This document shows, one piece after another, positions 22,626 to 30,451 of a DNA stretch of 31,074 bases. Within the stretch, counting starts at the first letter, position 1, and each line of letters begins with the position of its first letter. Source of the DNA: Flavobacteriaceae bacterium (GTDB lineage: Bacteria; Bacteroidota; Bacteroidia; Flavobacteriales; Flavobacteriaceae). The position numbers and the translations under genes were made by a program. The notes under the pieces are model-generated. The model was not told where the DNA came from, searched no databases, and saw only the letters and a program-made list of their open reading frames with translations. The stretch lies in NCBI GenBank assembly GCA_013001365.1, contig JABDMQ010000058.1:1-31074 (forward strand). Reading direction: 5' to 3'.

Positions 22626-24749
22626 ATGCGAAGAAAGGACCTTCAGCATATCAAGCTCAATTTAGAGCATAACGCGATCTCTAGTGATAACAAGCGATCA
22701 TTTCAAACCGCTGAAGGCATTGAAGTGAAATCTTGTTATACCAAAGACGATTTGCAAGACCTCGAACATCTTGATTTTGTTGCTGGCATTGCACCCAATC
22801 TTCGCGGTCCTTATAGCACCATGTATGTTCGCAGACCTTGGACGATAAGGCAATATGCGGGTTATAGTACTGCAGAGGAAAGCAATGCGTTTTACAGACG
22901 GAACCTAGCTGCCGGTCAAAAAGGCTTGTCTGTGGCGTTTGATCTGGCCACGCATCGCGGATACGATTCAGATCATGAACGAGTGGTTGGAGATGTTGGT
23001 AAAGCTGGTGTAGCAATTGATTCTGTTGAGGACATGAAGATCCTATTCGATCAGATTCCATTGGACAAGATGTCCGTTTCAATGACAATGAATGGAGCTG
23101 TGCTGCCCATTATGGCCTTTTACATAATTGCCGCAGAAGAACAAGGTGTTGATTCAGAAAAGCTAGCAGGGACCATCCAGAATGATATCTTGAAGGAGTT
23201 CATGGTACGAAATACCTACATCTACCCTCCTACTCCTTCGATGAAGATCATTTCAGATATTTTCGAATATACGAGCAAGAACATGCCGAAGTTCAATAGC
23301 ATAAGTATCTCTGGGTATCATATGCAAGAAGCTGGAGCAACCTGCGATATCGAGCTTGCTTATACCTTGGCTGATGGTTTGGAATATATTCGTAAAGGCC
23401 TTGAAGCAGGTATGGACATCGATACTTTTGCTCCACGCTTATCTTTCTTTTGGGCAATCGGGATGAACCATTTCATGGAAATCGCAAAGATGCGCGCAGC
23501 ACGAATGCTTTGGGCCAAGTTGGTGAAGCAATTCAATCCGAAAAATCCGAAATCTCTTTCTTTAAGAACACATAGTCAGACATCAGGTTGGAGTTTAACT
23601 GAGCAGGATCCCTTCAACAATGTTGCACGCACCTGTATCGAGGCTGCAGCTGCTGCATTCGGAGGAACGCAATCCCTGCACACCAATGCGCTTGATGAGG
23701 CCATTGCCTTGCCGACTGACTTCTCTGCAAGGATAGCAAGGAATACACAGATCTATCTTCAGGAAGAGACCAAGATCACAAAAACGGTCGATCCATGGGC
23801 TGGAAGCTATTATGTCGAGAAACTAACACATGATATAGCACATAAGGCGTGGTCGCATATACAAGAAATCGAAGAACTCGGTGGAATGACCAAGGCCATT
23901 GAAGCAGGAATACCCAAGATTAGGATCGAGGAAGCCGCAGCTAGAAAGCAAGCACGGATTGATTCTGGAAAAGATGTTATTGTTGGCATCAATAAATATA
24001 GGTTGGAAGAAGAGGACCCAATTCAAACCTTGGAGGTCGATAACCAAACGGTTCGAAACTCCCAAATAGACCGATTGAATCGGATCAAATCGGAAAGAAA
24101 TACGGGCAAAGCGAAAGAAACCTTGTCCAAGTTGACAGAGGCAGCTAGATCAGGTAAAGAAAATCTACTAACTTTAGCTGTTGAAGCTGCTCGTGAACGT
24201 GCAACCCTTGGTGAGATCAGTGATGCCTTGGAAGCAGTTTTTGGACGTTATAAAGCACAGATAAAATCATTTTCAGGCGTGTACAGTAAAGAAATCAAAG
24301 ACGATGTATCCTTCAAGAAAGCGAGGGAACTAGCAGACCAATTTGCAGAGCAAGATGGGAGAAGACCACGCATCATGATTGCTAAAATGGGACAGGATGG
24401 TCACGATAGAGGTGCTAAAGTAGTAGCAACAGGTTATGCAGATGTAGGTTTTGATGTAGATATAGGTCCTTTGTTTCAAACACCTCAAGAAGCCGCAAAG
24501 CAAGCAGTAGAGAACGACGTGCATATTTTGGGAGTTTCAAGTTTGGCTGCAGGTCACAAGACCTTGGTGCCACAGGTAATTGAAGAACTTAAAAAATATG
24601 GTCGAGATGATATCATGGTTATTGTAGGTGGGGTTATACCAAAGCAGGATTACGAGTTCCTGTTCGAGGCAGGTGCAGTGGCCGTATTTGGCCCTGGTAC
24701 TAAGATAAGTGAGGCTGCCATTAAGATCTTAGAGATTTTGATTGATTGA
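22626..24749 (+). CDS. mutB: Methylmalonyl-CoA mutase large (catalytic) subunit
   Basis: The 707-residue protein has the full two-domain architecture. The N-terminal TIM barrel holds the substrate channel (RGPYSTMYVRRPWTIRQYAGYS, GLSVAFDLATHRGYDSDH, SGYHMQEAGATCD). The C-terminal B12-binding domain contains the D591-x-H593-x-x-G596 motif, whose histidine replaces the lower cobalamin ligand, and the later GVSSLAAGHKT and GGVIPKQDYEFL blocks. It carries out adenosylcobalamin-dependent carbon-skeleton rearrangement of methylmalonyl-CoA and succinyl-CoA. No mutase chaperone (MeaB) or epimerase gene is next to it, and no cobalamin riboswitch was seen upstream. Confidence 0.97.
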   Translation: MRRKDLQHIKLNLEHNAISSDNKRSFQTAEGIEVKSCYTKDDLQDLEHLDFVAGIAPNLRGPYSTMYVRRPWTIRQYAGYSTAEESNAFYRRNLAAGQKGLSVAFDLATHRGYDSDHERVVGDVGKAGVAIDSVEDMKILFDQIPLDKMSVSMTMNGAVLPIMAFYIIAAEEQGVDSEKLAGTIQNDILKEFMVRNTYIYPPTPSMKIISDIFEYTSKNMPKFNSISISGYHMQEAGATCDIELAYTLADGLEYIRKGLEAGMDIDTFAPRLSFFWAIGMNHFMEIAKMRAARMLWAKLVKQFNPKNPKSLSLRTHSQTSGWSLTEQDPFNNVARTCIEAAAAAFGGTQSLHTNALDEAIALPTDFSARIARNTQIYLQEETKITKTVDPWAGSYYVEKLTHDIAHKAWSHIQEIEELGGMTKAIEAGIPKIRIEEAAARKQARIDSGKDVIVGINKYRLEEEDPIQTLEVDNQTVRNSQIDRLNRIKSERNTGKAKETLSKLTEAARSGKENLLTLAVEAARERATLGEISDALEAVFGRYKAQIKSFSGVYSKEIKDDVSFKKARELADQFAEQDGRRPRIMIAKMGQDGHDRGAKVVATGYADVGFDVDIGPLFQTPQEAAKQAVENDVHILGVSSLAAGHKTLVPQVIEELKKYGRDDIMVIVGGVIPKQDYEFLFEAGAVAVFGPGTKISEAAIKILEILID

Positions 24750-24795
24750 TCATCTATGTGAAAAACTAGAGCATCAAGAGTATTGATACATAAAT

Positions 24796-24832
24796 AAAAT
24801 GCATCATTAAGGTTATCAACGACTTGCATTTT
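24796..24832 (+). terminator. Weak hairpin, possible terminator of the mut operon
   Basis: AAAATGCA (24796-24803) pairs with TGCATTTT (24825-24832) around a 21-base loop. The pairing is AT-rich and the loop long, so the call is weak. Confidence 0.3.
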
Positions 24833-24866
24833 CTGTTAACAACTTCATTTTAAATACCCATATTAA

Positions 24867-24882
24867 ATCGTAAATTTACGAT
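24867..24882. promoter_or_regulatory. Perfect 16-base palindrome upstream of parA
   Basis: ATCGTAAATTTACGAT is identical to its reverse complement and ends 21 bases before the parA ATG. Its centre TAAATTTA is one base from the TAnnTTTG promoter element, so it may combine a promoter with an operator. Confidence 0.5.
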
Positions 24883-24903
24883 CCAAAACAACCAGATCAT
24901 TTA

Positions 24904-25668
24904 ATGGGTAAAATCATTGCAATCGCCAATCAAAAAGGCGGTGTTGGAAAGACAACCACTTCAGTAAATCTTGCGGCTTCTTTAGGCGTACTCGAAAAGA
25001 AAGTACTGCTTATTGATGCTGACCCACAGGCCAATGCAACATCTGGTCTTGGAATTGACGTAGAGTCCGTAGAAGTTGGAACCTATCAATTGCTTGAGCA
25101 TACCAATACGGCTAAAGAAGCCATTATAAAAACAGATACACCAAACCTAGATATAATCCCTTCCCACATTGACCTTGTGGCCATTGAAATAGAATTGGTT
25201 GATAAGGAGCAGCGAGAATACATGATGAAAAAGGCCATAACGGACCTGAAAAAAGATTACGATTTCATCTTGATCGATTGTGCACCATCTTTAGGGCTGC
25301 TCACACTTAATGCTTTAACGGCTGCAGATTCGGTCATGATTCCGATCCAATGTGAGTACTTTGCCTTGGAAGGTCTTGGTAAATTATTGAATACCGTCAA
25401 AAGCGTACAGAAAATACATAATCCTGAACTCGATATAGAAGGACTATTGCTCACAATGTACGATTCCCGATTACGCTTGTCTAATCAAGTGGTAGAAGAA
25501 GTTCAAAAACACTTTAACGATATGGTGTTCCAGACCATCATCCAAAGAAATGTAAGACTTGGCGAGGCACCTAGTTACGGTGAAAGCATAATTAATTATG
25601 ATGCCAGTAGTAAAGGTGCAACGAATTATTTAAGTTTGGCTAAGGAAATTATCACAAAAAACAGTTGA
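24904..25668 (+). CDS. parA: Chromosome-partitioning ATPase ParA (Soj)
   Basis: The 254-residue protein has the deviant Walker A of the ParA/MinD group (K11-GGVGKTT, with both lysines), Walker A' DADPQANATSGLG at about residues 38-50 and Walker B LIDCAPSLG. ATP-bound ParA dimers coat nucleoid DNA and move ParB-bound origins apart. It lacks the N-terminal helix-turn-helix of plasmid ParA proteins, so it is the short chromosomal type. parB starts two bases after its stop. The palindrome just upstream may regulate it. Confidence 0.95.
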   Translation: MGKIIAIANQKGGVGKTTTSVNLAASLGVLEKKVLLIDADPQANATSGLGIDVESVEVGTYQLLEHTNTAKEAIIKTDTPNLDIIPSHIDLVAIEIELVDKEQREYMMKKAITDLKKDYDFILIDCAPSLGLLTLNALTAADSVMIPIQCEYFALEGLGKLLNTVKSVQKIHNPELDIEGLLLTMYDSRLRLSNQVVEEVQKHFNDMVFQTIIQRNVRLGEAPSYGESIINYDASSKGATNYLSLAKEIITKNS

Positions 25669-25670
25669 TC

Positions 25671-26570
25671 ATGGCAAAGGCAACAAAGAAACAGGCTTTA
25701 GGAAGAGGATTGTCGGCCCTTTTAAAGGACCCTGCCAACGATATAAAGTCGGTACAAGACAAGAACGCAGATAAAGTTATAGGAAGTATTGTAGAGCTCG
25801 ATATCAATGCCATCGAGATGAATCCATTCCAACCAAGGACCAATTTCAATGAAGAATCCCTTCGTGAATTGGCATCTTCGATTCGCGAACTAGGTGTTAT
25901 CCAGCCAATAACAGTTAGGAAACTCGACTTCAATAAATACCAATTGGTTTCTGGCGAACGACGATTCAGGGCTGCTAGATTAATTGGTCTTGAAACCATT
26001 CCATCTTATATCCGTATTGCCAATGACCAAGAATCATTGGAAATGGCCTTGGTCGAAAATATACAGCGTCAAGATCTCGACCCAATTGAAATTGCCTTGT
26101 CTTATCAACGACTTATTGACGAGATCCAACTTACTCAAGAACAAATGAGCGAACGTGTTGGTAAGAAGCGTTCGACCATAGCTAACTATTTGCGACTTCT
26201 TAAACTCGATCCAATCATTCAGACAGGTATGCGTGATGGCTTTATTTCCATGGGCCATGGCCGTGCCATGATCAATATTGAAGACCAAGAAGCTCAACTT
26301 GGAATTTACGAACAGATCCTGTCGAAGAAACTTTCTGTAAGAGATACTGAAAATTTGGTACGTAACTATCAGCATAGTGAAGAAACAACCATTCCTGTTA
26401 AAGAAGAACTGCCTAAATACATTAAAAAAGGCATAAAGGAATTTTCAGAATACTTTGGCCATAAAATAGACGTTAAAGTATCTAAGAGTGGTAAAGGCAA
26501 GATTTCCATTCCGTTTCATTCTGAAGAAGACTTCAACCGTATTAAAAAACTGGTCAAGAGTGCAAAATAA
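25671..26570 (+). CDS. parB: Chromosome-partitioning protein ParB (Spo0J)
   Basis: From the ATG at 25671 the product is 299 residues; a TTG six bases earlier in frame overlaps the parA stop and is less likely. It opens with the basic GRGLSALL segment that contacts ParA. It then has the ParB N-terminal CTPase domain (about 42-130) with GERRFR at 95-100 for CTP binding, the helix-turn-helix (LTQEQMSERVGKKRSTIANYLRLL) that reads parS, and a short C-terminal dimerisation region. No parS-like palindrome was found in this window. Its last eleven bases overlap the start of the DUF5683 gene. Confidence 0.95.
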   Translation: MAKATKKQALGRGLSALLKDPANDIKSVQDKNADKVIGSIVELDINAIEMNPFQPRTNFNEESLRELASSIRELGVIQPITVRKLDFNKYQLVSGERRFRAARLIGLETIPSYIRIANDQESLEMALVENIQRQDLDPIEIALSYQRLIDEIQLTQEQMSERVGKKRSTIANYLRLLKLDPIIQTGMRDGFISMGHGRAMINIEDQEAQLGIYEQILSKKLSVRDTENLVRNYQHSEETTIPVKEELPKYIKKGIKEFSEYFGHKIDVKVSKSGKGKISIPFHSEEDFNRIKKLVKSAK

Positions 26571-27153
26571 GGACCTCTTATTAGCAATTGTCTTTTTGGT
26601 ATTTTCTTTTAGTGCTTTGGCTCAAGATCAGGAAACCAAAAAGGACTCAATACTCAACAATAATGATACATTAAAAGTCATTACCTCTTCCGCACAAAAA
26701 ACAGAAATAGATCCACTGGCACCTTCTAAGGCGGCTTTCTATTCAGCGGTATTGCCTGGTCTGGGGCAAGCCTATAACAAGAAATACTGGAAAATTCCGA
26801 TCGTTTATGCGGCTTTAGGTACCGGTATTTATTTTTACGTAGATAACAATAATGAATACAAGCGTTATAGAGATGCTTATAAAAGCAGACTTGCTGGTTT
26901 CGAGACTGACGAATTCTTTGGTGTCGTTAATGATGACGGATTGGTCGAGGCCCAAAAGCAGTTGCGTAGGAACAAGGAAATCTCATTATTGGTGACCATT
27001 GGCATCTATGCTTTGAACATTATTGACGCCAACGTAGATGCGCATTTACTTCAGTACAACGTAGATGACAATCTCTCATTGAGTCCACATTATAAATTCA
27101 ATGAACTCGAAGCAGCTTCCGACCTTGGATTGACCTTGAACTTTAAATTCTAG
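26560..27153 (+). CDS. DUF5683 domain membrane protein
   Basis: A GTG at 26560 gives 197 residues with a clean signal peptide (NKDLLLAIVFLVFSFSALAQ). The frame extends further upstream, but only within parB codons and without a better signal, so GTG is preferred. The mature part has the DUF5683 opening PSKAAFYSAVLPGLGQAYNKKYWKIPIVYAALGTGIYF, a hydrophobic hairpin, and a second hydrophobic segment (EISLLVTIGIYALNIIDANVDAHL). The protein is predicted to be membrane-embedded in the envelope; function unknown. An 11-base overlap with parB and a 3-base gap to dapB place it firmly in this operon. Confidence 0.85.
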   Translation: MQNKDLLLAIVFLVFSFSALAQDQETKKDSILNNNDTLKVITSSAQKTEIDPLAPSKAAFYSAVLPGLGQAYNKKYWKIPIVYAALGTGIYFYVDNNNEYKRYRDAYKSRLAGFETDEFFGVVNDDGLVEAQKQLRRNKEISLLVTIGIYALNIIDANVDAHLLQYNVDDNLSLSPHYKFNELEAASDLGLTLNFKF

Positions 27154-27156
27154 AAA

Positions 27157-27858
27157 ATGAAAATAGCGTTGCTAGGTTACGGAAGAATGGGAAAGGAAAT
27201 CGAACAGATTGCCTTGGACCGTGGTCATACCATTGTGGTAAAAGTGGATGAAAATACAACTTCGTATAACATCAAGGAGGCTGATGTTGCCATAGACTTC
27301 AGTATTCCGAGTGCAGCTGTTAGTAATATCTCAAACTGCTTGAACAATAATGTCCCGGTTATTTCAGGAACCACTGGTTGGTTAGAGAATTACGATACAA
27401 TGGTCAAGCTCTGCAATGAGAAGAATGGTGCGTTTCTATATGCATCAAACTTCAGTCTCGGTGTGAACATAGTTTTTGAGATCAATAAGCATCTAGCAAA
27501 ATTAATGAAGGCACAAAAACAATATGCCTTGGAAATAGAGGAGATTCACCATACCCAGAAACTCGATGCCCCGAGTGGCACCGCCATTTCATTAGCTGAA
27601 GACATTAATGATCTAACCGATTATACGTCATGGTCACTTGAAGAAAGAGGGGAAAAGATAATCCCTATAACCTCAAAACGTATTGAAGGAATTCCGGGAA
27701 CTCATATTATCACTTATCGGTCTGCAGAAGACTCTATTTCCCTGAATCATACTGCGAATAGCAGAAAAGGATTCGCTCTCGGTGCGGTTATCGCTGCCGA
27801 ATGGATCATTGGTAAAACTGGTGTATTCAGCATGAAGGACGTCTTAAACATAGGTTAA
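27157..27858 (+). CDS. dapB: 4-hydroxy-tetrahydrodipicolinate reductase
   Basis: The 233-residue enzyme has the N-terminal dinucleotide-binding GYGRMGKEI motif (7-15), the VAIDFS strand, VISGTTG (68-74) and the active-site segment EIHHTQKLDAPSGTA. In that segment His131/132 and Lys135 are the catalytic residues. It reduces hydroxy-tetrahydrodipicolinate to tetrahydrodipicolinate on the way to meso-diaminopimelate and lysine. It is about 40 residues shorter than the E. coli enzyme, as is usual in Bacteroidota. Co-directional with the genes on both sides; a 67-base gap before lepB contains only a one-mismatch promoter-like TATTTTCG at 27888-27895. Confidence 0.96.
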   Translation: MKIALLGYGRMGKEIEQIALDRGHTIVVKVDENTTSYNIKEADVAIDFSIPSAAVSNISNCLNNNVPVISGTTGWLENYDTMVKLCNEKNGAFLYASNFSLGVNIVFEINKHLAKLMKAQKQYALEIEEIHHTQKLDAPSGTAISLAEDINDLTDYTSWSLEERGEKIIPITSKRIEGIPGTHIITYRSAEDSISLNHTANSRKGFALGAVIAAEWIIGKTGVFSMKDVLNIG

Positions 27859-27925
27859 AGACAGATAGGACTCTTATTAATTTTAGTTATTTTCGCATCA
27901 TTCAATTTATTCAACAATCATAATT

Positions 27926-29503
27926 ATGACTTGGACGCAATGGTTACTTTTTATCCTGATAATTCAAGTAATTCATGGACTTGGCACTTGGAAGTTACAC
28001 ATTAAAGCTGGTCGTAAGGCTTGGGAGGCTTTTGTTCCAATTTATAATGGGTTGATCTTGATGAAGATCATAAACAGGCCATGGTGGTATATATTGCTAT
28101 TGTTCGTCCCTATAGTCAATTTGATCATGTTCCCGGTCATCTGGGTTGAAACTGCTCGCAGTTTTGGTAAGAATAAATATCAGGATACATTCCTAGCAGT
28201 TGTTACCTTGGGATTCTATAACTATTATCTTAATTATGCTGCCGATGTAACGCATATCAAGGAAAGGAGCCTGCATCCTAAAAGCTCTAGTGGTGATTGG
28301 GTGAGTTCCATTCTTTTTGCGATAGTTGCTGCAACCCTTGTGCACACCTATTTCATGCAACCTTATACAATTCCTACGTCTTCCTTGGAAAAGACATTAT
28401 TGGTCGGTGACTTCTTGTTCGTTAGTAAATTTCATTACGGAGCGAGAGCACCAATGACTGCCGTAGCTGCACCAATGGTACATGATACCATTCCGCTATT
28501 GAATAAGAAATCCTACTTGTATAATGACAAAAAGGAAGAGAATTCTTGGCTCAACAAATTGCAATTGCCATATTTTAGGCTTCCCGGTTTCCAGAAAATA
28601 AAACGCAATGATATTGTGGTTTTCAATTGGCCAGTGGATACGATCGATATTATGTACACAACCCCTGACAGAGCCTATTACAAGCCTATAGATAAGCGCA
28701 CGAACTATGTAAAGCGTTGCGTTGGTATACCGGGCGATACGTTGGAGGTAAGAGATGGCTATGTCTTTATTAATGGAAAACAAAACCAATTACCTGATCG
28801 TGCCAAGCTACAATTCTCGTACGATGTTAAGTTTAAATCTGGTCAACCCTCAGCAAACGATTTCAACGCTTTAACGAAACGATATGGCATTACCGATGGT
28901 ATCGGAGCGGATAATGTTCGAAACACTTATTATCTTGCAGCTGTTTCAGACGAAGCTTACAACAGAGCAAAAAACCACCCGAACATTGCTAGTTTGACTA
29001 TCAGGAAAGAACCTAAAGGACAGCATAACCCTGGGATATTCCCCCAGGACCCCTCTTACAGCTGGAATAACGATTTCTTCGGACCATTATACATTCCTGA
29101 AGCAGGAAAGACCATAGATCTCAGTCCTGAAAACCTTCCGCTTTATAAAAAGGTCATTACCGAATACGAAGGCAACGACCTCAGCGTTAACGGAAATCAG
29201 ATCTTGATCAATGGGCAATTAACAGATAGCTATACCTTCAAGAAAGATTATTATTGGATGATGGGAGATAATAGGCATAATTCGCTTGATGCAAGAGCTT
29301 GGGGATTTGTTCCGTTTGACCATGTTGTTGGTAAACCAGTGTTCATTTGGATGAGCTGGGACGGCATCAGGAATCCACGCTGGGAAAGATTCTTCACAAC
29401 GGTTGGAGGCAGTGGTAAACCAACATCTTACTTGATCCCTTTCCTTGTTTTGCTGCTAGGCTGGTTCGGTTATAGTAAATGGCGAAAAATGAAAAAAGCA
29501 TAG
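27926..29503 (+). CDS. lepB: Signal peptidase I, large form with inserted domain
   Basis: The 525-residue protein is about 200 residues longer than E. coli LepB. Residues 1-115 hold membrane helices with a DUF5684-like feel (WEAFVPIYNGLILMKIINRPWW). The peptidase core follows: a helix at about 126-145, the catalytic serine Ser153 in IPTSSLEKTLLVGD and the general base Lys263 in YVKRCVGIPGD. The last core box GDNRHNSLDARAWGFVP is at 447-463. Between INGK (about 282-285) and that box is an insert of roughly 150 residues not found in the short enzymes. A final membrane helix lies near 502-516. It cleaves signal peptides from exported proteins, of which this window encodes many. Confidence 0.95.
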   Translation: MTWTQWLLFILIIQVIHGLGTWKLHIKAGRKAWEAFVPIYNGLILMKIINRPWWYILLLFVPIVNLIMFPVIWVETARSFGKNKYQDTFLAVVTLGFYNYYLNYAADVTHIKERSLHPKSSSGDWVSSILFAIVAATLVHTYFMQPYTIPTSSLEKTLLVGDFLFVSKFHYGARAPMTAVAAPMVHDTIPLLNKKSYLYNDKKEENSWLNKLQLPYFRLPGFQKIKRNDIVVFNWPVDTIDIMYTTPDRAYYKPIDKRTNYVKRCVGIPGDTLEVRDGYVFINGKQNQLPDRAKLQFSYDVKFKSGQPSANDFNALTKRYGITDGIGADNVRNTYYLAAVSDEAYNRAKNHPNIASLTIRKEPKGQHNPGIFPQDPSYSWNNDFFGPLYIPEAGKTIDLSPENLPLYKKVITEYEGNDLSVNGNQILINGQLTDSYTFKKDYYWMMGDNRHNSLDARAWGFVPFDHVVGKPVFIWMSWDGIRNPRWERFFTTVGGSGKPTSYLIPFLVLLLGWFGYSKWRKMKKA

Positions 29504-29520
29504 ATCCATACGAATAAGCA

Positions 29521-30135
29521 ATGAATGCTTTGATTCATCCAACCTATCTCCCCAACATTGCGCATTTTGTGGCAATTGCCAACTCATCGAAAGTTGTTTT
29601 TGAGGCCGAAGACAATTTCCAAAAGCAAACATATCGCAATAGAGCGTGCATTTATGGTGCCAACGGAATGCTCACCTTGAATGTTCCGGTACACCACACT
29701 CAAAAAGAAAGGCAAAAATATATGGAAGTAAGAATTGCCAATGATGAAAACTGGCAGGACCAACACTGGAAATCCATTCAGTCAGCATATAGCACCTCTC
29801 CTTTTTTCGAACATTATGAAGACGAATTGAGACCACTTTATTCGGAAAACAAAGATTTATTGTTTCAATACAATTTAGAGTGTATCCAGGTGATTTCAGA
29901 ATGCCTTGAGCTGGATTTTGAGTATGATTTCACTGCAGAATTCTCAAAGGATGTTTCAGAGTTTAAGGACTACCGGTACCTTGTCAATGCAAAGCAGGCA
30001 CTACTTGTTTCATTTGATCAATATATTCAGGTTTTCTCAAACAAACATGGGTTTCTACCAAACCTTAGCATACTAGACCTATTGTTCAATGAAGGGCCGA
30101 ACGCAATTAATTACCTTCAATCTCAATCCTTGTAA
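29521..30135 (+). CDS. WbqC-family protein
   Basis: The 204-residue protein matches the WbqC-like family. It has a HPTYLPNIAHFVAIANSSKVVFE opening, a FQKQTYRNRACIYGANGMLTLNVPVHH block and QHWKSIQSAYSTSPFFEHYEDEL near the middle. The family occurs with polysaccharide biosynthesis genes and resembles acyl- or glycosyl-transfer enzymes, but the reaction is not known. No polysaccharide genes are nearby. It follows lepB by 17 bases and precedes the DUF6122 gene by one base, so it is part of that operon. Confidence 0.88.
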   Translation: MNALIHPTYLPNIAHFVAIANSSKVVFEAEDNFQKQTYRNRACIYGANGMLTLNVPVHHTQKERQKYMEVRIANDENWQDQHWKSIQSAYSTSPFFEHYEDELRPLYSENKDLLFQYNLECIQVISECLELDFEYDFTAEFSKDVSEFKDYRYLVNAKQALLVSFDQYIQVFSNKHGFLPNLSILDLLFNEGPNAINYLQSQSL

Positions 30136-30136
30136 C

Positions 30137-30451
30137 ATGCTCCAACAAGTAATTCATTATGGGATTCATTTCTTATTACCACTTTTAATTGCAGTCTTGT
30201 TCTTCAGGCCAATCTGGAAGAAGGCATATCTGATTATGATCTTGGCCATGATCATAGACCTAGACCATTTACTTGCAGACCCTATATTCGACCCAAATAG
30301 GTGCAGCATAGGTTTTCATCCATTACACTCCTATTATTCAATGGCCATTTATTTTATACTATTGATTCCTAAAATAACAAGGGTATTTGCCATTGGTCTC
30401 TTGATTCATCTTTTAGCTGATGGCATAGACTGTTGGTCAATGCAACTTTAG
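30137..30451 (+). CDS. DUF6122 family small membrane protein
   Basis: The chosen start, ATG at 30137, is one base after the WbqC stop and gives 104 residues; an earlier in-frame ATG lies inside the WbqC gene. The protein has three or four hydrophobic helices. Its conserved polar marks are HYGIHFLLP, DLDHLLADPIFDPNRCSIGFHPLHS and HLLADGIDC, a pattern of His and Asp that could bind a metal within the membrane, similar to small membrane hydrolases. Function is unknown. Its 3' end overlaps the convergent exonuclease/phosphatase gene by 15 bases. Confidence 0.85.
   Translation: MLQQVIHYGIHFLLPLLIAVLFFRPIWKKAYLIMILAMIIDLDHLLADPIFDPNRCSIGFHPLHSYYSMAIYFILLIPKITRVFAIGLLIHLLADGIDCWSMQL

Noticed and set aside
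24750..26570. A parS site near parAB
   Set aside because: I looked for the conserved TGTTTCACGTGAAACA-type palindrome and saw none; the palindrome at 24867-24882 has a different sequence.
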